From positions 1-64,000 of the forward strand of contig MBPM02000107.1 in assembly GCA_001695595.3 (NCBI GenBank): DNA of 64,000 bases, in the 5' to 3' direction. A program made the translations under genes and the position numbers. Numbering within the stretch: the first letter of the stretch is position 1; the number at the start of each line of letters is the position of its first letter. The notes under the pieces are model-generated. The model saw nothing but the letters and a program-made list of their open reading frames with translations. It searched no databases and was not told the DNA's origin. Source of the DNA: Plasmopara viticola. Taxonomy: Eukaryota > Oomycota > Peronosporomycetes > Peronosporales > Peronosporaceae. Positions 25,073 to 34,696 of this stretch are shown here, piece after piece.

Positions 25073-26005
25073 CTATATAACACTGGGTGGAGTTGGCACG
25101 GTTTCAGCACTGAGAGTGATTGGCAATCTTGATGTCGGTTCTCTAAGCAACGATGGAATTGCGACAAATCCTTCTACTGTTACCGGCATCACATCCGGAG
25201 CACTTTTATCGTCTAAGGCAATGAAACTTGATGGTTCAGGTGTTGTATCAATGCCTTCAAGGACATCAAGCACAAATAGCTTGCGCATCTTCGGCGAAAC
25301 TACGAATCGAAAAATTTTGAAAAATTATTGAGTATTTGACTAAAATGGATTGGTCATCGCATCAAGAACATCCGAAGCAAAAGCCAAAATGTGTTTGTTG
25401 TGGAATTAAATATCAATTGGTAATCCGATTTCATTTGTAGGAGGTACTTCAGCTACAAGCGCTAATATATTTACTGTTAATTAGAGCGATTAACCGTCCA
25501 CATCTCAAACGCATATAATTCGTTTCGATGTTGGAAATGGACAGCCTTACAAAAGCGGAAATCCTTATACATACACTCTTACTACCTGAGCAGATGCTTT
25601 TTTTTTAATTCTGCTGGATCGTCGCCTACAACATCAAGTGGCTGTCTTTATCTTGTGACAGGCACTGACAATAAAGTGTTGTTCGACACTAACACGCCAT
25701 ACTCCAGCTCGTTTACAACAGCTCCTCTAACACAATTTCCCGGTAGAACAACACAACGTATGCGACCGCTACTAATCGTGCATATTTTCGGACTACTCCT
25801 GGAAACGATCTGGCTTTGATGACTACAAACACGCGAAGAGTTACGGTAACTATTGCTGGGGGAGGTGGTATCGAAAGTGGATCGTCATCGGCCACTGTGC
25901 TCGTCTCTGGATCAGATTCATACACGGTCGGTATTAACGGAACATCAAATTGCTATCAATACAATGTCCAAGGAAACATTTGAAGCAATCCGGGATAAGG
26001 CTCAG
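25073..26005 (+). pseudogene. Virus-like fibre/structural protein remnant
   Basis: The first open part (about 25073-25331) reads LGGVGTVSALRVIGNLDVG, then TNPSTVTGITSGALLSSKAM and RIFGETTNR. A later frame reads FRTTPGNDLALMTTNTRRVT and SGSDSYTVGINGTSNC. Ser/Thr/Gly-rich beta repeats of this style (VGTVSNLTVTGNL.., VTGITxGTAxASKALVLD, RFVTxxxVDLxLxTxxxxRVTI) are usual in tail-fibre and spike proteins of phages and protist dsDNA viruses. Many stop codons lie between the two parts. The identification rests on style rather than a single family motif. Confidence 0.45.
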
Positions 26006-26123
26006 TCAGTGTTACGGTCTCTGCGATGTATTCATCTTCCATTTTCTGTGAGCAATCCATATACACAAGTTTTGATAGGCAACTCAAGGAGAATATAATT
26101 CTTCTCCATGCCAGTAACTGACA

Positions 26124-26597
26124 TTAGTTCTTGGTAGCTGATATACTTTTTTCTTCTCCTGAAGTGAGATCATTATCCAGCTTTGCAGCTTTGTTTTGCT
26201 TACTTAGTTCCTTTCTAATCGTATTGTAATATGTAAATGTATCGCGAAATCTATTCTTGGCCATTTTGCACATGGCGTTCAGTGTTAGTTTGAGGCTCTC
26301 TTTGCTTGTATAAATGCTCATCAGAAGCGCAATGATGCTCGAGTTCTGAACTTTAATTGTCTTTTGAAACAAATATTAGTCATACTTGGTTGGATTATGG
26401 GTTTTGGAGATGAACTCATTATAGGACCATTGCTGTTCTGCAACACCGGCCTTGTAAAGCTTGATCAGTTGTCTGGTGTATAGCTTTACTGTAGTGTCCG
26501 ACAGATTGTCATGCTCGCTTCCTAATCTAATATCTCAAACAATAATGTTTTTAATTTCTTCCAGACTGAACATTTTAGAATTATTAACCTTCGACAT
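26124..26597 (-). pseudogene. Viral-type helical protein with two in-frame stops
   Basis: From an ATG at 26597 one frame runs 158 codons to 26124, interrupted only by TGA and TAA codons (about 26535 and 26370). It reads as a charged helical protein with SDTTVKLYTRQLIKLYKAG, then SSIIALLMSIYTSKES and a Lys/Asn-rich tail. The layout recalls the core-binding half of tyrosine recombinases and related helical proteins that I associate with small protist dsDNA viruses, but I cannot name it safely. It is opposite in strand to its neighbours and sits inside the virus-like locus. Confidence 0.4.
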
Positions 26598-26873
26598 TTT
26601 TTGTCTCTCGCTCTGTATATACGTATCCCAGATATTCAATTTAAATGTAGAAGGAATTTCCCGTCGATCTGAGTCATGCGCAGGCTAACAAAGCCTTCAC
26701 GGCAAATCCATTCGTTTGACTCGTTCTTGATTAAATAAAGGCCACCATCATTATTACCATCCTGAGAACCACAAGAAGCTTGTGAAGGCATACGAATCGG
26801 GCAAAGGAACAACTTAACATAGGTCTTTCGAACTCATCAATCAAAACTTAGTGGCAGTGGGTTCTGGGAAAGT

Positions 26874-27109
26874 ATGTGGAATGGAATCAAATCTACTGCT
26901 AAGAGCATTGGTGGATTTCTCAACGATAATTGGAAAGCAATTGTTGGAACCGCACGCGACAAGATTGCCGATCTCGCTGGCCCAGAAACCGGTAATTCAG
27001 TCATTAGATTCGAAAGGGCATGCGACAATTCACTGGAGTTGGAATCGCGCCTCCCGCGACTCGTCGTCGTAAGGGCATCGCTGCAAGTGGAAGCTTCCGA
27101 CTTGGGTAG
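26874..27109 (+). pseudogene. Small amphipathic/basic virion-core-like protein
   Basis: The ATG at 26874 opens a frame beginning MWNGIKSTAKSIGGFLNDNW, an amphipathic helix. The continuation after a shift near 27000-27015 ends in GIAPPATRRRKGIAASGSF and a stop at 27107-27109. Small proteins with an amphipathic N-terminus and Arg/Lys-rich, Gly/Pro-containing C-terminus are typical core or minor capsid cement proteins of adenovirus-like and Polinton-like viruses. It is broken by one frameshift. The assignment depends on the neighbouring viral genes. Confidence 0.4.
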
Positions 27110-27156
27110 ATCCGCCTTATTCTGATACATAAATGTAACATATATATATATCAGAC

Positions 27157-27667
27157 ATGCTTGGATCCATTGATAAAATCGTTTGCAGTCAGCTTGGCAT
27201 TTGCTATATTGGCTCTACTTTCAACTTAATAGAAGTACGCTTAAAACATCATCGGTCTCACTTTAAGCGTCGGGATGATGAAAAAAAACATATTTGCGAT
27301 TTATCCATATTTCCAACAATATGGCCCGTATGAGTTTAAATTTATATTGATCAAGCAGTATGAGGTCGTTCATAGACCGCAACTGGTAGCTTATGAAACG
27401 CTTTGGATCGATAAATTCAAGAAGACTTGCATAAATAGTACTTTCCCCTTTGAGCCTCTGGAAAAGAACACTCGGAAAGTGAGTCAAAAGCGTTACTGGG
27501 GAGCTAAAAAAATAACATTCAACGAAAGAAACAAGCAATACATCGAGCTTTACAATGAAAGGCTCGTCGAAGTCCTTAAATGCGAATACGGCGGTCGCTA
27601 CCAACTTAGAAGCAAGGCTTATCATTTCAAATTCATAAAACATACTCAATGGGCCGCCGTTCAGTAG
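27157..27667 (+). pseudogene. GIY-YIG endonuclease, frameshifted
   Basis: The first frame (ATG at 27157) contains LGICYIGSTFNL followed by RLKHHRSHFKRR, the YIG half and the Arg of the GIY-YIG nuclease core. After a shift close to the A-run at about 27279, the next frame continues with LVAYETLWIDKFKK, CIN and a terminal CEYGGRYQLRSKAYHFK...KH zinc-binding-like motif common in protist-virus nucleases. The enzyme would nick DNA, as in homing or element mobility. The antisense frame of similar length is a shadow. Confidence 0.6.
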
Positions 27668-27918
27668 ATGGACTCTTATATTTTTCTCATCTTGGGCATT
27701 GAACCTTATATTATACAGACACATATCATGCCAGTCAGTGAAGTACAAAAGCGAGCTAAATAAAGCACTATGAGAAGAATCGCGAGAAGCTATTAGCTTG
27801 AATAGCCAAGTTTTGGCAATTGAACAAGTACAAGTGGAATAGTCCGCAACAAGGTACACAATCCCCGAGTCAAAGACTCTAAGCTTGCTTAATCGTGATA
27901 AGGCTGAAGAACTAGAGG

Positions 27919-30530
27919 TCAATGCTGAGTCCGTTGGACCAAAATCCGATTGAACGAAAAAAATATTTTTATTGTCGTTGTTAGATTCCTTTTATCGTCA
28001 TTGAACAAATTACTTCGTCGAGTGTATTTAATGACTACTGCTTTGAGACTATCAACAGATAGTTCATAGCCTCTTTGACGGATCGTTTGAACTTGTTTTT
28101 TTGTGTTAGGCTCAAGGACCTTACTCAGGGCTTTAAAGTATCGATCTCGCGAATATGACGATGCGTCTTTCGATTTCTTAATCATCCATTTAGTGAATTG
28201 CGTAAGCATATTATCGATTAATCCGAGTTCGAAGGTTTTAGGCATAGTCTCATTCTGCGAAATTTGGAAAATGTTGTTCTTAGTTTCGTTGGATACACAT
28301 TCAAAAAGCCATTAAACTGGCTTTTTAATAGCTGATTTCTGCATATCAGACTTTTTTTGGGTTATTGGCGCGTCATTCTGTGAGTGAAACCCATCTAAGT
28401 TAATGTTCATAAGATAAAGATACAAATGAATTCCACTGTCCGTATTAAAAATCGTCAATCATCGCCTTGAAGTATGCCTATTCGCCAGGACGATTACTCT
28501 TACATAGCAAATACAGAAATCGTCGCATCTGTTTTGACGCTTTGGCGCTGTACGAGTTGTTGGATGCAATTAATAGATTATTGCAATCTTTGACGCGATA
28601 TCGGTCGATACATGTTTTCTTAATCATACAAGCCGACTCAGCGATACAATTTTTGAGCTCATCTTGGTCTTCATCTGAGGATTGCTTGACATTACCAGCT
28701 TCATTAAGTGCAGTCAAAATCTTATTCTCTCGGGCAGCCTTGAAGTGGCCAGTCAGAATTTTCATCTTTGGCGTCTCGAGACAATAGCGAGTTTCCATTA
28801 CATGTTTTTTCAATATCTCAAAGGCAATGTTTTTACCTCAACCTTCTTTTTCATCAAGAACGAAACAAGCACCTGATTTTTCGTATGACTTCTGAACATA
28901 CCATGCAAAGAATTCATAGTGTGATTAGTCAAATCATCACGACCGCCACATTAAATATGTTTGATATGCCCTCGAAAGCACTTGAACTTCGATTCATCAA
29001 CAACAAAGTTTGGGTCATACGTATGAACAAATCCATTAAATTGGTTAAACACTTCGTTTAGTTCTAATCAAATGTGCTTGAATTTGTATCAAAGGCTCCT
29101 ATTTTTGCGTTATATGGCATAAAATCGACTTTGCCAAACGTGATAACATCCCGATAATGGTGAATCACATCTGACATTGGCACACTCATGATGCTGACTT
29201 TATCAAATTCGGTGTTATCAGTCTCAATAAGTCCAACATCATTTGATTCGATCGCTTTGTTAATTTCGAACATCATATTGAATTGCTTGATCGACGAGTT
29301 AATTGTGTAATCGATATCTCCGAAAGCATCTCGATTCTCAGTCAAGTAGTACCCGTTCCCTCCTCACAAAATGTAAGCGATGTCGTCTTTGATAAATTTT
29401 TGGAGTCCCTTCATAGTACTAAAGTTCTTCTTCAGACTGATAACGTCGAGATAAGTTTCGGTGTTCTTACAATCGAAGATGGGGGGCAACTCCCCGTATT
29501 CGTATAAGATATGGAACTTTGGATAATGAGGCATCATCAACTCTTCATCTTTCTTAGTCTCTTGTTTCTTCTTCTTGACTTCTTTTGGCTCATACTCGGC
29601 TCTCCTTTTCTTGTATGCATCTGAATCACTTCCACCATCAATAGCTTTGAGTTGAGATTCGGACAATTTCAGATGATACTTCGATGTCTTCCAATCGTTA
29701 AATACTTATAATGCCGCAGCCTCATCAAACCGATCGGTCATGCTATACAGGATACACAGATACGTCTTACGCATCAGACCAAGATCCATGTGTTGCTTGC
29801 GATATAGCACACCGGCCAGGGTCCACGTATTTATATTATCACTGAATCAGGTTCTCTTCAGCATACAACACAATTTATAGAGGCGATAATCGTAGAGAGC
29901 GTCTTGCAAGCAATACTCAGTGATATTGACCTCATTAATCATAAGCGGAATGTTCTTCATCATTTGTTCTGTTTTACAGTAGTAATGAACCAATGTCTTT
30001 GAACCTTGCTGAATGTAGAAACAGTAGCGAAAATCATCCTCAAATACACTTTTGTCCGTATCTTCTGAGATTGCGACTTCAATATCGTGATCAAAAAGGT
30101 AGTTCTCAAACGCGGCAAAAGTGTTGCTGACGCCAATCGGGAATTCATCCATCTCATCTTTCACATCGTGCTGAATGCAAGTATTGGCTCCAACATAATT
30201 CTCAAAGAAGAACGCATCATCTTCTTCGTCTCTCGAATTATTCAATCCTGCCAAATCCGAACTTCGATCCTCTTTATATAAAGCCTCATCCGCGATCACT
30301 TGTTTGACATTCGACTCAGTCATATCTGGCACTTCATTTAATTCATCAACGACACTCGAGGCCTCGACATGCTTGAACACCAATGATGCTGGCTTATCGA
30401 CTTCAGCGACAACTGGGGTACTAAGTTGTGGTGGCATCTCAGTGGCAACTTCTTCTACTATACTAATCTCATTATTGTTTTCTGCATTTTTTAATTGCAT
30501 GCTTTCCGCATCGATCTTTCTTTGGGGCAA
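27919..30530 (-). pseudogene. Primase/superfamily 3 (D5-like) helicase, decayed
   Basis: Successive minus-strand frames can be ordered into one protein. The N-terminal part (30530-29847) is acidic. A primase C-terminal-like segment follows (TWTLAGVLYRKQH...FNDWKTSKYH, about 29820-29680). The SF3 helicase core has an HIKHI element, a Walker A-like EKEG*GKN with a TGA in the loop (about 28829-28850), Walker B KILTALNEA (about 28699-28725), sensor NNLLIASNN and arginine finger KQMRRF (about 28500). A C-terminal LMNIDLDGF...PIT motif lies near 28400-28350, and the frame ends at 27919. Such proteins start and unwind DNA for viral replication. At least five stops or shifts show that it is dead. The order of motifs is as in the D5-like family. 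Confidence 0.6.
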
Positions 30531-31237
30531 GCTTGTACTGCTCTCCGTTGTTCTTGATATGGTTGCACATTATACGTATGTCTGGTGGTATCTATATCTG
30601 GTTTCTATATACTATATATCTGTCCTTTCAGATGGATCATCTTTTTTGTATGTATAAAGGTGTCCGCCTTTGATTTGTAAAAAAAAAGCCGAAAAAAAGG
30701 GGGTCTCATCCTCTGTAATTGCTATTAGATGCGAAAGAGAATGTTGTGTCCAGCTGTGTCCGGCTTTGGTGTCCATGCTTTCTTTTTACCAGAAGCGACG
30801 ATATCTGGATCTATCTATATACTGAGTGCCCAAGTGTCCAACTATTCTCTCATATTCTTATAAAAATTTATATAAAAGTAAGAGGGGGATACCCTTGTAT
30901 AAAAAGTGTAAAATGTATGTTGGAATCTGAGATGGAGCTAAACATGGCCATTCCTTTAAACTTATTCAAATTCATGGCACAGACGCGTTCCATAACTGAA
31001 ATCGTTGCTTCTGATGACAAGAATGAAGGTGGCCGCCTTTTGAAACTCGGTATGTTTCTCATTTAAAGTTGCTATAGAAGGCAGTGCTTGAAAGAGTGCC
31101 ATCCACGAGTGACATGCCGGTTTCTATATTGGTAGGGGCTTCTATCAGGTTCGTCGGTATGCTCTCATAGAAAGACTGTTCTTATAGAGGTTAGAATATG
31201 AAGTGATTCCCAGTCGAACTTTCTGCAGAAAAGAAAA

Positions 31238-32293
31238 ATGACGTTGGTGTGGTGTGCATAACGAAGGGAGCGCGTTCTTCGTCGAGATTGAGGATAGTGC
31301 GGAGGTCGAAACACTGCAGGAGGCTATATTCTACAAGCAACGATACAACGATTAGTACAAATTTCCTCCAAGCGCATTGATGCTCTACTTGGCGCGGAAC
31401 GCGAACGGCGCGTGGCTCAAGAGCGACCCCAATCTCAAGGCTATTTTAAAACAAGGACGACAAGAGGACAGTGATTATTCGGAGATGATTCCCAATTGGA
31501 AGATCGACAAAACGGAGTATTTGAGAACGTCGAGCTTGGAGACGAGAACATTAACGTGCTGGTGGAACTCCCAGAGTCTGTTGCTGGTGTGGGGAAGGCG
31601 ACGGCTCATGATGATGCAAGTTCTCTTTACAACCAAAAACGATGGAAATCCATCAATCAAATGATATAAAACCACAAGAAACCGAAACCAAGCAAGCAAG
31701 GAGAAGTATCCATTTCTTATTTGGATGTCAAGTGGAGCGATCTTGAGCCTCTTTATCGATCGTTTTTCAAGCCAATTATCTTACAACCGATTCCGATTGC
31801 TCAACCAAAAGTTGATGCGCTGTGTTCGTGCCTTGAGCGCTTTACCAAAGTATTTGGTGGAGTTTATTCAGGCAAGGAATCAAAGCGGTTGTTCCTTATT
31901 GCTCCCGTATTGGCATATGTATCACATTTGTTTGACGACGTTCGATTGCTCGTGGAAGAAAATGTTGATAAGTACAGGTGAATGGGCGTTTTGAGTTTGT
32001 CATCTGTCGTGGCGATAAGCGTGTTGGTATTGTCGAAGCCAAAAAGGACGACATGGAGCAAGGAATGGCTCAAACCTTCTGGGGTGTGAGGTGCTATCGG
32101 ATGTGGAGCAGCTCCCGGTCGCGTTTGGGATTGTGACGAATTATACTCAGTGTTTTTTTTTTCGTAGTGAGACCGATTGCAATATGAACACGATGCCATT
32201 ATCGATCTTGGGGAACGAGGTATGCCGACAAAGAAGTCACTAAAAAAGATTGCAGGAATAATATACAGCTTTTTAACGTCTGCCACCCCAATA
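31238..32293 (+). pseudogene. Crinkler (CRN) effector pseudogene
   Basis: Broken plus-strand frames show the CRN plan. The N-terminal part is FFVEIEDSAEVETLQEAI, followed by LMLYLARNANGAWL, which matches the LFLAK signature with GAWL of Crinklers. Further on another frame has the INVLVELPE step that usually closes the translocation module. The C-terminal part (31721-32290) includes FEFVICRGDKRVGIVEAKK, a PD-(D/E)xK nuclease-like strand pattern (VEAK), then QGMAQ and, in a third frame, ESLKKIAG-like residues. Defects include an in-frame TAG before the LYLAR segment and several frameshifts. CRN proteins are host-nucleus-directed effectors of oomycetes and are also found outside pathogens. It lies next to the virus-like element and two SINE-like copies. 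Confidence 0.65.
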
Positions 32294-32590
32294 GATCTCT
32301 ATTTCCAATAGCTGGTTTATTAGACGTTTTGATGCCCAAAATAGTGGCGCCTCTTCAGATTATGAAGTAAGAGCGCATAATATGGGCTGTCTGTATAAGT
32401 GCCGATTTGCAGCTCAAAAAAATATAATTGAGGCATCTTCTGACCTGCAATGTAATTGTCATCTTTTTGGAGTACTTATTTCTTTCAAATTACTAAGTTA
32501 AGGACGCGATTACGTTTATGAAACAGGGAACTTCTAACCTTTCTATACAAAAAAGAGAAAGATTTTCATTGAGCAGCTTTAATTTTGATA

Positions 32591-32940
32591 ACAAAGAGTC
32601 TTGTTTACGGAAAAAGTTGGGGTGACGCCCTCCTTCCAAGCGCGAAGGCTAAATGCTCGCGCGCTTCGGGCAGGTGCTCTCGGGCATCTGCAGGTCTCTC
32701 ACGAGTCTCACCCTCGACGCGACGGTCTCCAGCACCAGAGCGCCACCTGGGCTCTTACCAAGTCAGAGTTAAACAAAATAATGGAAGACCCTCACGACCT
32801 CGGTGCTGGCTGCACTTCCCGCCGAACGAGACTCGACGTATGCGGACACCACTCTATGCCGTGGACTAGCCAGACTGAGCCTAGCACGTGCATAACTTGG
32901 CAACGCGATAACGTGATACAATACAATACAAAGAGTCTTG
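32591..32940 (+). repeat. SINE-like element, copy B
   Basis: The body at about 32604-32927 is bounded by a perfect 13-base target-site duplication, ACAAAGAGTCTTG, at 32591-32603 and 32928-32940. The head (GGAAAAAGTTGGGG) is complete and the tail is a short run of ATACA units. A long frame crosses the body in this copy and in copies C and D, but it is not a gene. Confidence 0.88.
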
Positions 32941-32988
32941 CTGGAACATTGTGTGGAAACGCATTGAAGTCAATAAATTTAAAAAGCC

Positions 32989-33322
32989 AATGATTTCATA
33001 TGACGCCCTCCTTCCAAGCGCGGGGGCTAAATGCTAGCGCGCTTCGGGCAGGTGCTCTCGGGCATCTGCAGGTCTCTAACGAGTCTCACCCTCGACGCGA
33101 CGGTCTCCAGCACCAGGGCGCCTCCTGGGCTCTTACCAAGTCAGAAGTACACAAAATAATGGAAGACCCTCACGGCCTCGGTGCTGGCTGCACTGCCCGC
33201 CGAACGAGACTCGACGTATGCGGACACCACTCTATGCCGTGGACTAGTCATAGAGCCTAGCACGTGCATAACTTGGCAACGCGATAACGTAATACAATAC
33301 AATACAATAAAATGATTTCATA
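32989..33322 (+). repeat. SINE-like element, copy C (5'-truncated)
   Basis: The body at 33001-33310 has a perfect 12-base target-site duplication, AATGATTTCATA, at 32989-33000 and 33311-33322. It lacks the G-rich head and starts directly at TGACGCCC, a 5' truncation typical of target-primed reverse transcription. The tail is (AATAC)n. It lies 49 bases after copy B in the same orientation, from an independent insertion since the duplications differ. Confidence 0.88.
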
Positions 33323-34309
33323 GGCAGCTGGATTTCACAAAAACGATTAGGGCTTGTTGTTTGTACACAAAACACGATGTGCTTGGGAGACGGCTCAATT
33401 ATGCGACACATGGTCAATTCGAATTACTGCAATTACCACAGGTTCGGTTTGCATGCATGCACTAGTGGAGAGAGTCAATCAGATGCAGTAATACAGCTGT
33501 TAAAGTTGCTAAGTGAGCTCTTTTAAAATTTTGTTGATGCCGATGCTGTGCAAATATCCGCGGAGTCTGTGGTACCTGATGTGAACACGAAGCTTAACTG
33601 CTTTACATAGTTTCTGCCGATGATCGCAATGATATTAGTTCATGTCCCTTCACATTTATTAACCTACTGGTACCTTCTAAATTCTTTATAAAACACGTAG
33701 AGCACAGAGTGCGCAGATTATATTGATGACACAAGCAGCAAAAAGTAGTAGCACATTTTTCATCACTTATTTTGTCTACATTCTTGAGTGTAATTAGACG
33801 GCGCCAATGTAGCTTCACACCGTGTTTTGACTGATTTTCCAGTGTGACAACTAAAGAAGTATAGATCCAGTAACAACAGGTTGGTTTACCGAATGCGCCT
33901 ATCCCGCTTATGATATTGCACGCCCCAACTTAATCATAAATATTTATTTGCACATATATCAGTCGATTATCTCTATATGGAAGGTGCACCTTTCCGCGCA
34001 CCTTTGCCTAAAATTTTCTTAGCATCATGCGGTCGACCCGCTATTAATATTTGCGATGTAGGACTGCATCTGTTATCTTTTCCTGCTCACTTATACCATG
34101 GCATGGCTATCGCTATTAGGCAATTGTAAATTACCACGTTGTTGTCCAATCTATAAGCAGTAATATTTACATTTGTTGTTTGTAAGGAGATGATGATTTG
34201 TCCTTCTTTTTTATTGATAAGTTTTCGAAATTTTTTTAATAGGTATAGTATGTAGCATCTCTGGTCCCCGATCATTTATAAACCTACTTCGACTACTACA
34301 TAAGCAATA
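33323..34309. other. Intergenic, nothing recognised
   Basis: AT-rich spacer between the SINE-like pair and the first cystatin gene. No open frame above 72 codons and no recognisable repeat or RNA gene. It should contain the cystatin promoter at its right end, but no specific element stands out. Confidence 0.5.
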
Positions 34310-34696
34310 ATGTCCACTGTTCTTTTCTTGCTAATTACGCTTAATGCTCATGCTTTGGCAAGCGAAGACACAACCGTCGGCATGACAGGTGGTTGGTATT
34401 CGACAAAGATATCGGGTGATGATGAGGCGCTGCTGACGCTCGCGCTCGGGGGAACTAGCTACGCCAGCTCAGTGGGTGACACGCGAGTGTGCTACGCGGA
34501 AGTGACGTCGCTAGAGAAGCAGGTGGTCGCTGGCACTAACTACCGCTTCCACACTATTGGCTGCGAGGTCCCGAGCTCGACTGGAGCGTGTTCAAAGTCT
34601 ACTATGTTATCCTGTACTACGTCGGATTTTGTGGTAGAGATTTTTGAGCAGTCGTGGACCGATACGCTCATAGTCACGAGTATCAAGCCTGAGTAG
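34310..34696 (+). CDS. Secreted cystatin-like cysteine protease inhibitor (EPIC type)
   Basis: Single-exon gene of 128 residues. Residues 1-18 form a signal peptide (MSTVLFLLITLNAHALAS). The mature part has the three cystatin contact points: an N-terminal Gly pair in GMTGGW (27-28), the QxVxG loop QVVAG (71-75) and a C-terminal hairpin Trp in EQSWTD (116, with Ser in place of the usual Pro). Four cysteines (61, 85, 94, 102) suggest two disulfides. The family inhibits papain-like proteases; secreted oomycete members act in the host apoplast. Its paralogue at 41699 has the same numbering for all these residues but carries an extra exon with a membrane anchor. No anchor exon is visible here. Location in a gene-sparse stretch is typical of effector-like genes. 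Confidence 0.82.
   Translation: MSTVLFLLITLNAHALASEDTTVGMTGGWYSTKISGDDEALLTLALGGTSYASSVGDTRVCYAEVTSLEKQVVAGTNYRFHTIGCEVPSSTGACSKSTMLSCTTSDFVVEIFEQSWTDTLIVTSIKPE

Larger units (their letters stand above)
24801..30530. mobile_element. Decayed Polinton-like-virus/virophage-type integrated element (main body)
   Basis: Within 6 kb, on both strands, lie broken fragments of a fibre-like protein, a small amphipathic basic protein, a GIY-YIG nuclease, an unidentified viral-type protein and a primase/SF3 helicase, next to the packaging-ATPase fragment at 24522-24800. This combination is the gene set of small integrating dsDNA viruses of protists (Polinton/Maverick, Polinton-like viruses, virophages). 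I did not find a major capsid protein, penton, protease, polymerase B or terminal inverted repeats, so the exact group is undetermined and the element is incomplete. It is not functional: every gene has frameshifts or stop codons. Confidence 0.65.

Noticed and set aside
27263..27922. 219-codon minus-strand open frame
   Set aside because: It is antisense to the GIY-YIG motifs on the plus strand, which match a known family; the minus frame shows no domain.
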